In this document: positions 22,366 to 30,087 of the stretch, piece by piece
Layout: every line of letters starts with the position of its first letter
How positions within the stretch are numbered: the first letter of the stretch is position 1
Position numbers and translations under genes: made by a program
Notes under the pieces: model-generated
The model's database searches: none
What the model saw: only the letters and a program-made list of their open reading frames with translations
What the model was told of the DNA's origin: nothing
DNA from: CAZYBG01 sp964645155
Lineage (GTDB): Bacteria; Pseudomonadota; Alphaproteobacteria; Rhodobacterales; Rhodobacteraceae
Direction of reading: 5' to 3'
DNA length: 30,207 nucleotides
NCBI GenBank assembly: GCA_964645155.1
Contig: CAZYBG010000033.1
Location: forward strand, 1 to 30,207

Positions 22366-24800
22366 GCCCGCAGCCTCTGGTTCGCGGGGTCCCAGTGCGG
22401 GCCGTCATGGACGAGCGCGGGAAACCAGTCGCCGAAGATGCCGATCTCGAGCGCGGTGCCCGGCGCGGCGAGGTCGGCGCGCACCGTGCCGAGCGCGATC
22501 GAGGTGCCGGTGCGGTGGCCCCAGCCGCCCGCGGTGACCTCGCCCACGATCTCGGCGCCCTTGCGGAGCGAGGCCATGTAGGGCGCGTCGTGGCCGTTGC
22601 CGTGGACGGTGAGCGAGACGAAGCGCCGGGCCACGCCGCGCTGCTTCTCGGCCATCAGCGCGGCGCGGCCGCGGAAGCCGGGCTTGCCCCAGTCGACGAA
22701 CCGCTCGAGCCCGGCCTCGAGGATCGTGTAGTCGGTCGAGAGGTCGCCCTTCCAGGCGCGGTAGCCCTTCTCGATCCGCAGGCTGTCGAGCGCCATCATC
22801 CCGAACGGGCGGAGCCCGTGGCGTTCGCCCGCGTCGAGCAGCGCGTCGTAGACCGCGGGCGTGTCGGCGACGCGCGTATGGACCTCCCAGCCGAGCTCGC
22901 CGGCGAAGCTGACCCGCGGCAGCCAGACCGGGCGGCCGGCGATCCGGCAGGCCTGATGGCCGAGCCAGGGGCACGCGAGATCGGCATCCGACAGCCCGCC
23001 GAGGATCGCGCGGGAGGCCGGCCCGGTCAGGATCTGGCACGACCAGGCCTCGGTCTCGTCGGCGAGCGTCAGCGCGGGCTCGAGGCTTTGCGCCAGCCAC
23101 TCGCGGTCATGCGCCTGCGCCGTGGCGGCGGTGACGAGCATGAACTCGTCGGCGGCGATCCGGGCGACCGACATCTCGGTCACCGTGCGGCCGGCCTCGT
23201 CGGCGAAGTAGGCGAGCGCCATCCGCCCCTCGGCCGGCAGGCGGCCGGTGATCTGGCGCGCCAGCCAGTCGGCCGCGCCCGGCCCGGTCAGGCGGAACCG
23301 CGAGAAGCCCGGCAGGTCGAGGATGCCGGCATGGTCGCGCACCGCGAGGCATTCCTCGTGCACCGCCTGCCACCACGGACCGTGCCGGTCCCAGGTCCGC
23401 TGCGCCGCCTCCGACACGTCGTCGCCCGGGCGGGCGTACCACATCGCCCGCTCCCACCCGTTCCAGACGCCGAACTGCCCGCCGAGCGCCGCCACCCGGT
23501 CGTGCACCGGCGAGAGCCGTCGCGGCCGGCCGGCGGGCCAGGCATGGGACGGAAAGTGGATCGCGTATTCGTGGCCGTAGACCTCCAGCCCCTTCGCGAC
23601 GCACCAGTCCCGGTCCTCCCACCCGGTGAAGCGGCGCGGGTCGCAGGACCACATGTCCCATTCCGGCGCGCCCTCGGTCACCCATTCGGCCAGCACCTTG
23701 CCGGCACCGCCGGCCTGGCAGATGCCGAAGGTGAAGACGCAGGCCTCGTAGGCGTCGGGCACCCCGGGCATCGGGCCGATCAGCGGGTTGCCGTCGGGCG
23801 TGTAGGGGATCGGGCCGTTGATGACCTTGACGAGCCGCGCCTCGGACAGGATCGGCACCCGGTCCATCGCATCGGCGATATAGGGCTCCAGGCGGTCGAG
23901 ATCGTCGGGGAAGAGCTGGAAGCTGAAATCGCCCGGCATCGGGTCGTCCGGCGCGACCCAGTGCGCCCGGCAGGCCCGCTCGTAGGGGCCGAGGTTCATG
24001 CCCGCCTTCTCCTGCCGGAGATAGTACGAGGCATCGACATCGCGCAGGAGCGGCAGCTTGCGGCCCTCCGCCCGGCTCCAGGCCTCGAGCTCGGGGATCG
24101 TGTCGAACAGCAGGTACTGGTGGCTCATCACCATCATCGGCACCCGGCGGCCGAACATCGCGCCGACCTCGGCGGCGTAGTAGCCGGCGGCGTTGACCAC
24201 CTTCTCGCAGCGCACCTCGCCCTTCGGCGTCTCGATCACCCAGTCGCGGCCGGCGCGGCGGATGCCGGTCACCGGGCAGAACCGCTCGATCCGGGCGCCC
24301 ATCGCGCGGGCGCCCTTCGCCAGCGCCTGGGTCAGCTGGGCGGGGTCGATGTCGCCATCGAGGGGGTCCCACAGCGCGCCGGACAGCCCCTGCGTCTCGA
24401 GGAACGGGTAGCGCCCGCCGATCTCGGCCGGGTCGAGCAGCGCGTAGTCCATCCCCTGGTGGCGGGCCATCTGCACGGCGCGGGCGAACTCCAACCGCCG
24501 CGCGGGCGTGTGCCCGAGGCGGAGCGAGCCGGTGACATGGTAGTTCATCGGATAGTCCACCGCCTCGGCCAGGCCGCGGTAGAGCGCGGCCGAATACCGC
24601 TGCAGGTTCATGATCGACCACGAGGCCGAGAAGGTGGGCACGTTGCCGGCGGCGTGCCAGGTGCTGCCGGCGGTCAGCTCGTTCTTCTCCAGCAGCAGCG
24701 CGTCGGTCCAGCCGGCCCGCGCCAGATGGTAGAGGCACGACGCCCCGACCGCGCCGCCGCCGATCACCACCACCCGCGCCTGCGAGGGCAGATCGCCCAT
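22362..24800 (-). CDS. FAD-dependent dehydrogenase fused to GcvT domain (dimethylglycine dehydrogenase-like), copy 2
   Basis: First gene of the six-gene operon, also 812 residues but well diverged from copy 1. It starts with the FAD motif VVVIGGGAVGASCLYHLARAG; H49 in GSTWHAAGN is the likely covalent-FAD histidine. The GcvT-like half has SFAGELGWEVHTRV and DSLRIEKGYRAWKGDLS. The segment aligned with copy 1's ECDLTV reads TVTEMSV, so the usual aspartate is glutamate or lost, suggesting different C1 chemistry. Start ATG 24800 is preceded by GGGAGGGG-like sequence on the minus strand. It is divergent from the LysR gene across about 100 bases. It is expected in the cytoplasm, passing electrons to ETF or oxygen; substrate unknown. 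Confidence 0.93.
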   Translation of the reverse strand: MGDLPSQARVVVIGGGAVGASCLYHLARAGWTDALLLEKNELTAGSTWHAAGNVPTFSASWSIMNLQRYSAALYRGLAEAVDYPMNYHVTGSLRLGHTPARRLEFARAVQMARHQGMDYALLDPAEIGGRYPFLETQGLSGALWDPLDGDIDPAQLTQALAKGARAMGARIERFCPVTGIRRAGRDWVIETPKGEVRCEKVVNAAGYYAAEVGAMFGRRVPMMVMSHQYLLFDTIPELEAWSRAEGRKLPLLRDVDASYYLRQEKAGMNLGPYERACRAHWVAPDDPMPGDFSFQLFPDDLDRLEPYIADAMDRVPILSEARLVKVINGPIPYTPDGNPLIGPMPGVPDAYEACVFTFGICQAGGAGKVLAEWVTEGAPEWDMWSCDPRRFTGWEDRDWCVAKGLEVYGHEYAIHFPSHAWPAGRPRRLSPVHDRVAALGGQFGVWNGWERAMWYARPGDDVSEAAQRTWDRHGPWWQAVHEECLAVRDHAGILDLPGFSRFRLTGPGAADWLARQITGRLPAEGRMALAYFADEAGRTVTEMSVARIAADEFMLVTAATAQAHDREWLAQSLEPALTLADETEAWSCQILTGPASRAILGGLSDADLACPWLGHQACRIAGRPVWLPRVSFAGELGWEVHTRVADTPAVYDALLDAGERHGLRPFGMMALDSLRIEKGYRAWKGDLSTDYTILEAGLERFVDWGKPGFRGRAALMAEKQRGVARRFVSLTVHGNGHDAPYMASLRKGAEIVGEVTAGGWGHRTGTSIALGTVRADLAAPGTALEIGIFGDWFPALVHDGPHWDPANQRLRA

Positions 24801-24877
24801 GCCCGCCCCTCCCGGTTCCGGCTGGCAGAGTGCCCCTGCGCCGGCCGCCGCGCAATCGGTGCGGACCGGCTTTATTG

Positions 24878-24892
24878 ATCGGAATTTCCGAT
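24878..24892. promoter_or_regulatory. Perfect palindrome, likely LysR binding site
   Basis: ATCGGAA-T-TTCCGAT is a perfect 15-base inverted repeat in the intergenic region between the operon's first gene and the LysR gene, 12 bases before the LysR start codon. It sits where autoregulation would act and could also activate the leftward operon. LysR boxes typically follow T-N11-A; ATTGATCGGAATTTCCGAT fits loosely. Confidence 0.65.
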
Positions 24893-24904
24893 TAGACTGG
24901 GGCC

Positions 24905-25759
24905 ATGGCGCCCGAACTTCTCGACACGTTCCTCGACCTCGCCGAGACGCGCAGCTTCAACCGCACGGCCGAGCGGCTGGGCGTCTCGCAATCCACCGTC
25001 TCGGCGCGGATCCGCGCGCTCGAGGCGCTGCTCGGCGAGCGGCTCTTCGCCCGGAGCCGCGCCGGCACCCGGCCGACCGCGGCCGGCGAGCGGTTCGAGG
25101 GCCATGCCCGCGACCTGCGCCACGGCTGGGCCGAGGCGCGCCGCGCCGTCGCCCGCGCCGGCGCCCGTCAGGGCGTGCTGCGGATCGGGCTGCAGAACGA
25201 CCTCGTCGCCGGCGGGATCGCCCCGTTCGTGCGGGCGGTCCGCGACAGCTTCGCCGGAACGGCGCTCTACGTCGAGCCCGACTATTCGGTGCAGATGCGC
25301 GCCGACGTGCTGTCGGGCGCGCTCGACCTCGCGATCCTCTACACGCCACGGCCGCTTCCCGACCTGCATTACGAGGCGGTGGGCGAGGCGCGCTACGTCA
25401 TGGTCTCGACCCATGCCGCGACGCTCGACGCGGTGGACCCGGCCCGCGCGATCCGCGCCAACTACGCGCCGGCCTTCGACACGCTGCACCGGACACTGCA
25501 CCCGGCGCTCGACGCGGCGCCGGTCGGCTCGGGGCAGAACGCCGGCGTCGCCGCGCTGATCGCGGCGCTTGGCGGCAGCGGTTACGTGCTGGCCGAGACG
25601 GCGGCCGGGCTGGCCCGGCAGGGCATCGCCCGGCCCGTGGCCGGGGCCGAGCCGATCGGCCAGCCGATCCACGCCGCCGTCCACATCCGCAATCGGACGA
25701 GCGCCCTGCATCGCCGGCTCGTGGCGCTGGCCCGGACGCATTTCGGCGCGCCCCGCTGA
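24905..25759 (+). CDS. LysR-family transcriptional regulator
   Basis: A 284-residue LysR-type regulator. The N-terminal winged helix-turn-helix is LLDTFLDLAETRSFNRTAER and LGVSQSTVSARIRALE; the C-terminal periplasmic-binding-like effector domain starts about residue 90 (QGVLRIGLQNDLVAGGIAPF). Length is slightly short (usual 290-310). It is divergent from the demethylation operon and very probably controls it, as is typical for LysR genes, with the 15-base palindrome as operator. The effector is presumably the methylated substrate or a pathway intermediate. Confidence 0.94.
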   Translation: MAPELLDTFLDLAETRSFNRTAERLGVSQSTVSARIRALEALLGERLFARSRAGTRPTAAGERFEGHARDLRHGWAEARRAVARAGARQGVLRIGLQNDLVAGGIAPFVRAVRDSFAGTALYVEPDYSVQMRADVLSGALDLAILYTPRPLPDLHYEAVGEARYVMVSTHAATLDAVDPARAIRANYAPAFDTLHRTLHPALDAAPVGSGQNAGVAALIAALGGSGYVLAETAAGLARQGIARPVAGAEPIGQPIHAAVHIRNRTSALHRRLVALARTHFGAPR

Positions 25760-25826
25760 TCCCCGAACTGGCCCAGGGCCCTTCCGCCCCTCTCTTCCCC
25801 GTCTTGCAAATATCCCGCGGGGGGCT

Positions 25827-25849
25827 CCGGGGGGCGCGAAGCCCCCCGG
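25827..25849. terminator. Hairpin between the LysR and PanE-like genes (bidirectional)
   Basis: CCGGGGGGC (25827-25835) pairs with GCCCCCCGG (25841-25849) around GCGAA. It lies between two convergent genes. On the minus strand it is followed by GAGCCCCCCGCGGGATATTTGCAAGAC-like sequence, whose ATATTTG part is the only AT-rich stretch; there is no T run on the plus strand. I recall similar hairpin-plus-GATATTTGC arrangements often in Rhodobacteraceae intergenic regions. Confidence 0.65.
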
Positions 25850-25886
25850 CCCCGGCCCCGGCTCCGGCTCCGGCTCGGGCCCCCGG
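25848..25886. repeat. Degenerate hexanucleotide repeat (GGCCCC/GGCTCC)
   Basis: Next to the hairpin, units GGCCCC, GGCCCC, GGCTCC, GGCTCC, GGCTCG follow in tandem. It is noncoding and lies after the PanE-like stop. Probably slippage-generated low-complexity DNA. Confidence 0.6.
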
Positions 25887-25887
25887 C

Positions 25888-26868
25888 TCAGGCCGGATAG
25901 AGCCCGGCCACCCGGGCGCGCAGCCGGACCAGCGCCAGCACGGTGTCGATTGCGGGCGTCGGGGTCGCGGTCAGCCGGCCGAGCTCCTGCACCGCGCTGA
26001 CCAGCGCGTCGATCTCCATCGGCCGCCCGGCCTCGAGGTCCTGCAGCATCGAGGTGCGGTGCGCGCCCACCGCCGCGCCGCCCTCGATCCGGCGGTCGAC
26101 GTCGATCGGGAAGCGCACGCCGAGCTTCTCGGCGATGCCCTGCGCCTCGACCATCATGCCGCGCGCCACCGCGCGGGTGCCGGGATCGGTGCAGAGCACG
26201 TCGAGCGTGGCGTGGGTGAGCGCCGAGATCGGGTTGAACGACAGGTTGCCCCAGAGCTTGACCCAGATCTCGTCGCGGATCCGCGGCCGGACCGGCGCCT
26301 TCAGCCCCGCCGCCTGCAGCGCCTCGGAAAGCCGCGCCGCGCGGTCCGACTTCGCGCCGTCGGGCTCGCCGAGCGAGAAGCGGTTGCCCTCAATGTGGCG
26401 GATCACGCCCGGCCCTGCCACTTCCGCGGCCGGGTAGACGACGCAGCCGAGCACCCGGTCGGGCCCGATCCCGGTCCACTGCAGGTCGCCCGGGTCGACC
26501 GAGGCGAGCCGCGTGCCCTCGAACCGGCCGCCATGCCGGTGGAAGTACCACCAGGGCAGGCCGTTCACGCCCCAGACGATCGTGGTGCCCGGCCCGATCA
26601 GCGGCCGCATCCGGTCGACGACCGGCGGCACCGAATGCGCCTTAAGCGTGACGACGACATAGTCCTGCACCCCGAGCGCGGCGGGGTCGTCCGAGGCGGC
26701 GGGGCGCACGGTGCGGCGCAGGCCCGCTTCAAGCAGTGTCAGCCCGTCGGCCCGGATCGCCGCGAGGTGCGGCCCGCGCGCGACGAGGCCGACCTCGGCG
26801 CCGGCGAGGGCGAGCCTGGCGCCGAGATAGCCGCCGATGGCGCCGGCGCCGAAGATGCAGATCCTCAT
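25888..26868 (-). CDS. Ketopantoate reductase-family (PanE/ApbA-like) NADPH oxidoreductase
   Basis: A 326-residue protein with the NADP motif FGAGAIGGYLGARL (7-16), K76 (TLKAHSVPP) and the C-terminal catalytic lysine segment EIWVKLWGNLSFNPISAL, all typical of ketopantoate/2-hydroxyacid reductases. PanE makes pantoate for CoA, but paralogs like this one beside catabolic genes often reduce other 2-oxo acids. It lies 10 bases downstream of the acyl-CoA ligase gene on the same strand, so the two are cotranscribed. Linkage to the demethylation operon is uncertain because the LysR gene and a hairpin lie between them. Confidence 0.9.
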   Translation of the reverse strand: MRICIFGAGAIGGYLGARLALAGAEVGLVARGPHLAAIRADGLTLLEAGLRRTVRPAASDDPAALGVQDYVVVTLKAHSVPPVVDRMRPLIGPGTTIVWGVNGLPWWYFHRHGGRFEGTRLASVDPGDLQWTGIGPDRVLGCVVYPAAEVAGPGVIRHIEGNRFSLGEPDGAKSDRAARLSEALQAAGLKAPVRPRIRDEIWVKLWGNLSFNPISALTHATLDVLCTDPGTRAVARGMMVEAQGIAEKLGVRFPIDVDRRIEGGAAVGAHRTSMLQDLEAGRPMEIDALVSAVQELGRLTATPTPAIDTVLALVRLRARVAGLYPA

Positions 26869-26878
26869 CGCGGCGGCC

Positions 26879-28414
26879 TCAGGCGGCTTCCGTCAGACCA
26901 AGCTTCGCGGCCAGGCCGATGCGCTGCAGCTTGCCGGTCGCGCCCTTCGGGATCTCGGGCACGATCACCACCCGGCGCGGCACCTTGAAGGCAGCGAGCC
27001 GGCCTTCGGCGAAGGCGCGGATCTCGCCTTCGCTGGCCACGGCGCCGTCGCGCAGCACCACCGCGGCGCCGACCTCCTCGCCGAGCTTCGGGTGCGGGAT
27101 GGCGAAGGTGACGACCTGCGCGACGGCGGGATGGTCCATCAGCACCGCATCGACCTCGAGCGGGCTCACCTTCTCGCCGCCGCGGTTGATGATCTCCTTG
27201 AGCCGCCCGGTCAGGGTCAGGTAACCCTCGGCGTCGAAGCTGCCCTGGTCGCCGGTGCGGAACCAGCGCCGGCCCCCGGCCTCGAAGAAGCTCCTGGCAT
27301 TGGCCTCGGGGTTGCCCTCGTAGCCCGGGGTGACGTTCGGGCCCGAGATCACCACCTCGCCGGTGCCGTCGATCAGCCGGTCCTCGGCCTCGTGCGCGAT
27401 GCGCATCTCGGGCCCTGCCGGCACGCCGACGCTGCCCGGCTTCTGCGCCCGCGGCGGCAGCGGGTTCGAGGCCATCTGGTGCGCCGCCTCGGTCATGCCG
27501 TAGCCCTCGATCACCGGGGCGCCGAAGGTGCGTGCAAGCTCCAGCATCACCTGCGCCGGCAGCGAGGCCGAGGACGAGCGCAGGAAGCGCAGCGGCACCC
27601 TCGCGATCGTGTCGGCATTGCGCCCGGCGCGGGCGAGGATCGCCTGGTGCATCGTCGGGACGGCGGTGTACCACGAGGGCGCCGCCGCCTCCATCCAGCC
27701 GAAGAACTTCAGCGCGTCGAAGCCCGGCGCGCACCAGACCGACCCGCCGGCGGCGAGCGAGGCCGAGACCGCGGCGACCAGGCCGTGGATGTGGAACAGC
27801 GGCATCACGTTGAGGCACCGGTCGGCCGGCGTCAGCGCGAGCGAGGCGGCGATGTTGCGCGCCGAGGCGGCCAGGTTCGACTGCAGCAGCGGCACGATCT
27901 TCGGCCGCGAGGTGGTGCCCGAGGTGTGCAGGATCAGCGCGATGTCGGCGGGCCCGGGCAGGGCGGTGTCCGCGGCGGCGCCGCCGCCGCCCTCGGCCGC
28001 CAGCGTGAAGCTGCCGGCCGGCGCGCCGGGGCCGGAGGCCAGCGCAAGCACCGTCAGCCCCCGCGCCTCGGCGGCCTCGCGCGCGGCGCCGTCCTCGCCC
28101 TCGGGCAGTATGATTGCCTTCGCGCCGAGATCGGTCAGGTAGAAGTCGAACTCCTCGCGCCGGTAGCCGGGGTTGAGCGGCGCCGTCACCGCCGCCTGCG
28201 CCACGGCGACGAAGGCCGCCGCCATCTCGGGCCCGTTCGGCAGCACGATCGCCACCCGGTCGCCGCGGCCGATGCCGGCCCGGTGCAGCGCCGCCCGCGT
28301 CGCCTCGGCCTGCGCGCGCAGGCCGGCATGGGTCAGCCCCGGCCGGCCGGGCGCGGCCAGCGCAAGCGCCTCGTCAGGATGGCCGGCGAGCAGGTCGCGC
28401 AGGGTCTGCGTCAT
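26879..28414 (-). CDS. Acyl-CoA ligase, oxalyl-CoA synthetase (AAE3/Pcs60)-like
   Basis: A 511-residue adenylate-forming ligase. The AMP-binding P-loop reads HTSGTTSRPKIVPL (164-176), with isoleucine where most ligases have glycine. Further motifs are NVMPLFHIHGL, PSWYTAVPTMHQAIL, LRFLRSSSASL, GYGMTEAAHQMASNPLPP, GPNVTPGYEGNPEAN, RTGDQGSFDAEGYL and INRGGEKVSPLEVD, with the C-terminal lysine K495 (PKGATGKLQR). These match plant AAE3 and yeast Pcs60 oxalate-CoA ligases closely. ATG 28414 has GAGGAG upstream. Oxalate or another short dicarboxylate is the probable substrate; bacterial relatives may act on others. The frame is open further upstream but only antisense to the iron-binding protein gene. 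Confidence 0.92.
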   Translation of the reverse strand: MTQTLRDLLAGHPDEALALAAPGRPGLTHAGLRAQAEATRAALHRAGIGRGDRVAIVLPNGPEMAAAFVAVAQAAVTAPLNPGYRREEFDFYLTDLGAKAIILPEGEDGAAREAAEARGLTVLALASGPGAPAGSFTLAAEGGGGAAADTALPGPADIALILHTSGTTSRPKIVPLLQSNLAASARNIAASLALTPADRCLNVMPLFHIHGLVAAVSASLAAGGSVWCAPGFDALKFFGWMEAAAPSWYTAVPTMHQAILARAGRNADTIARVPLRFLRSSSASLPAQVMLELARTFGAPVIEGYGMTEAAHQMASNPLPPRAQKPGSVGVPAGPEMRIAHEAEDRLIDGTGEVVISGPNVTPGYEGNPEANARSFFEAGGRRWFRTGDQGSFDAEGYLTLTGRLKEIINRGGEKVSPLEVDAVLMDHPAVAQVVTFAIPHPKLGEEVGAAVVLRDGAVASEGEIRAFAEGRLAAFKVPRRVVIVPEIPKGATGKLQRIGLAAKLGLTEAA

Positions 28415-28549
28415 CGGTCGGCTCCTCTCCTCCGTGCCCGCCGCGCGGCGGCCGGCGCGAAGTCTTCTCCATCGGCGGGCGCGGCACAAGGGCGCGCCTG
28501 CCACGGCCACTCTGGCGGCGCTTTTTCCGACTAATCCAGTCAGCCATTC

Positions 28550-28578
28550 TTGACCCGCTCCGGGCGACGCGTTACGAC
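28550..28578 (+). promoter_or_regulatory. Candidate sigma70 promoter of the Fe(III)-binding protein gene
   Basis: TTGACC (28550-28555), a 17-base spacer and TACGAC (28573-28578) lie about 55 bases before the start codon. CCGAC-aaaaaca-GTCGG (28588-28604) follows and could bind a regulator. I see no clear Fur or Irr box. Confidence 0.5.
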
Positions 28579-28633
28579 GGCGATGTTCCGACAAAAACAG
28601 TCGGAGAACCGAAACTGTCACAGGGAGCGCCCG

Positions 28634-29644
28634 ATGACCCGCTTTTCCACCGCCCTGGCCGCGCTGCTGACCCTCGGCACCGCCGCCCATGCGCAGGGCG
28701 AGATCAACGTCTACTCCTCGCGCCACTACGACACCGACGACCAGCTCTACCAGACCTTCACCGAGGAGACCGGCATCACGGTCAACCGGATCGAGGCCGA
28801 GGCCGACGAGCTGATCGCCCGGCTGGAGGCCGAGGGGGCGAACAGCCCGGCCGACATCTTCATCACCGTCGATGCCGGCCGGATGTGGCGCGCCGAGGAG
28901 AAGGGGCTGCTGCAGCCGGTCGAATCCGCGGTGCTGACCGAGCGCATCCCCGAGGCGCTGCGGCACCCCGAGAACCTGTGGTTCGGCATCTCGAAGCGCG
29001 CCCGCGTGATCTTCTATGCCGAGGACCGCGTCGAGACCCCGCCGCAGACCTATGCCGCCCTCGCCGACCCCGAATGGCAGGGCCGCGTCTGCATCCGCTC
29101 GGGCACCAATATCTACAACCTCTCGCTGCTTGCCTCGATCATCGAGAACGAGGGCGAGGAGGCGGCGCGCGCCTGGGCCGAGGGGGTGAAGGCGAACCTT
29201 GCCCGCGCGCCCGAGGGCGGCGACACCGACCAGCTTCTGGGCCTCGTCTCGGGCGAATGCGACCTCGCGGTGACGAATACCTACTACTTCGCCCGCGCCA
29301 TCGCCTCGCAGGTCGACGGGCTGACCGGATCGACCGACCAGATCGGCATCGTCTTCCCGAACCAGGAGACGACCGGCACCCATGTCAACATCTCGGCCGC
29401 CGCGGTCGCGGCGAACGCGCCGAACCGCGAGAATGCGGTGCGGTTCCTCGAATACCTCGCCTCGGATTCGGCGCAGCAGTACTTCGCGGGGCAGAACAAC
29501 GAATATCCCGTGGTCGAGGGCCTTGCGCCCGACGAGGTGGTGCAGCAGCTGGGCGAGTTCACCGCCGACGACCTGAACCTCGCCGTGCTCGGCCAGAACC
29601 AGGCCGCCGCGGAGCGGATCTTCAACGAGACCGGCTGGGAGTGA
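28634..29644 (+). CDS. Periplasmic Fe(III)-binding protein, FutA/FbpA family
   Basis: A 336-residue ABC-type iron-binding protein. The signal peptide is MTRFSTALAALLTLGTAAHA, with likely cleavage before QGEINVYSSRHYDTD. That YSSRHYDTD segment (Y32 among likely ligands) and the tandem tyrosines Y217-Y218 (NTYYFAR) are hallmarks of the FutA/FbpA Fe(III) group. ATG 28634 follows AGGGAG; an in-frame ATG at 28550 precedes the signal peptide and lies at the promoter. No permease or ATPase follows: the next gene is on the other strand, so this is an orphan that needs a transporter elsewhere. It is divergent from the ligase gene. Confidence 0.93.
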   Translation: MTRFSTALAALLTLGTAAHAQGEINVYSSRHYDTDDQLYQTFTEETGITVNRIEAEADELIARLEAEGANSPADIFITVDAGRMWRAEEKGLLQPVESAVLTERIPEALRHPENLWFGISKRARVIFYAEDRVETPPQTYAALADPEWQGRVCIRSGTNIYNLSLLASIIENEGEEAARAWAEGVKANLARAPEGGDTDQLLGLVSGECDLAVTNTYYFARAIASQVDGLTGSTDQIGIVFPNQETTGTHVNISAAAVAANAPNRENAVRFLEYLASDSAQQYFAGQNNEYPVVEGLAPDEVVQQLGEFTADDLNLAVLGQNQAAAERIFNETGWE

Positions 29645-29645
29645 T

Positions 29646-29678
29646 CGCGGCCTGACGCCGGCCTGATGCCGGCCTGCC
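29646..29678. repeat. Three imperfect 11-base tandem repeats
   Basis: GCGGCCTGAC, GCCGGCCTGAT and GCCGGCCTGCC follow each other directly after the iron-binding protein stop. They are noncoding and probably of no functional weight. Confidence 0.5.
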
Positions 29679-29694
29679 GACGCATGACGAGTCC

Positions 29695-29718
29695 GGGGCG
29701 CCCGCCGCAGGGCGCCCC
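29695..29718. terminator. Strong GC hairpin between convergent genes
   Basis: GGGGCGCCC (29695-29703) pairs perfectly with GGGCGCCCC (29710-29718) around GCCGCA, 50 bases after the iron-binding protein gene and 47 bases after the stop of the convergent 88-residue gene. No T run follows on either strand. It probably terminates or stabilises transcripts from both sides. Confidence 0.6.
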
Positions 29719-29765
29719 GCACCACGCCCGGCGCTGTGCCCGGCCCCTCGCAAACAACCCTCGCG

Positions 29766-30032
29766 CTACTTCGGCACCCGCGCCTGGCGCCCGCCCCGGC
29801 GGCGCGCCTCGGGCGCCTGCGCCAGCCCCGCCTCGAGCACGGCGGTCATCGGATGCGCGCGGTCGCGGCCATGTTCCGCGATCACCCGGCGCAGGGCGAG
29901 CCGCACGTCGGTGCCCGGCGCCAGCGAGATCGCCCAGTCGAGAAAGATCGACCGGCATTCCGGCGCGCTGATCGCCTCGATCCGGTAGCTCTCGCGGATC
30001 AGTCCCTTGGGGTCCGCCTCTTCCAGCCGCAT
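29766..30032 (-). CDS. Conserved hypothetical 88-residue protein
   Basis: A small cytosolic protein starting MRLEEADPKGLIRESYRIEA, then CRSIFLDWAISLAPGTD, ALRRVIAEHGRDRAHPMTAVL and a basic tail RRRGGRQARVPK. I recall similar LIRESYRIE...ECRSIFLDWA...HPMTAVL proteins in Rhodobacteraceae, but no function. GGAGG lies 8 bases before ATG 30032; an in-frame ATG at 30116 would overlap the next upstream gene. The stop of that upstream gene is at 30088, so a short gap of 55 bases separates them and cotranscription is likely. Confidence 0.8.
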   Translation of the reverse strand: MRLEEADPKGLIRESYRIEAISAPECRSIFLDWAISLAPGTDVRLALRRVIAEHGRDRAHPMTAVLEAGLAQAPEARRRGGRQARVPK

Positions 30033-30087
30033 GCGCTGCGCCTCCGTCCCTGTTGCCGCCCGATCTACACGCCCGACGAGATGCCGA

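Noticed and set aside
22395..24878. Very long open frame (about 827 codons) on the plus strand opposite the second dehydrogenase fusion
   Set aside because: It is low in recognisable motifs and rich in Arg/Ala/Gly/Pro as expected for an antisense frame in GC-rich DNA; the minus-strand frame has clear FAD and GcvT motifs.
28415..29725. N-terminal extension joining the acyl-CoA ligase to a 948-codon frame
   Set aside because: The extension is antisense to the iron-binding protein gene; the ligase begins at ATG 28414 with a ribosome binding site and normal family length.
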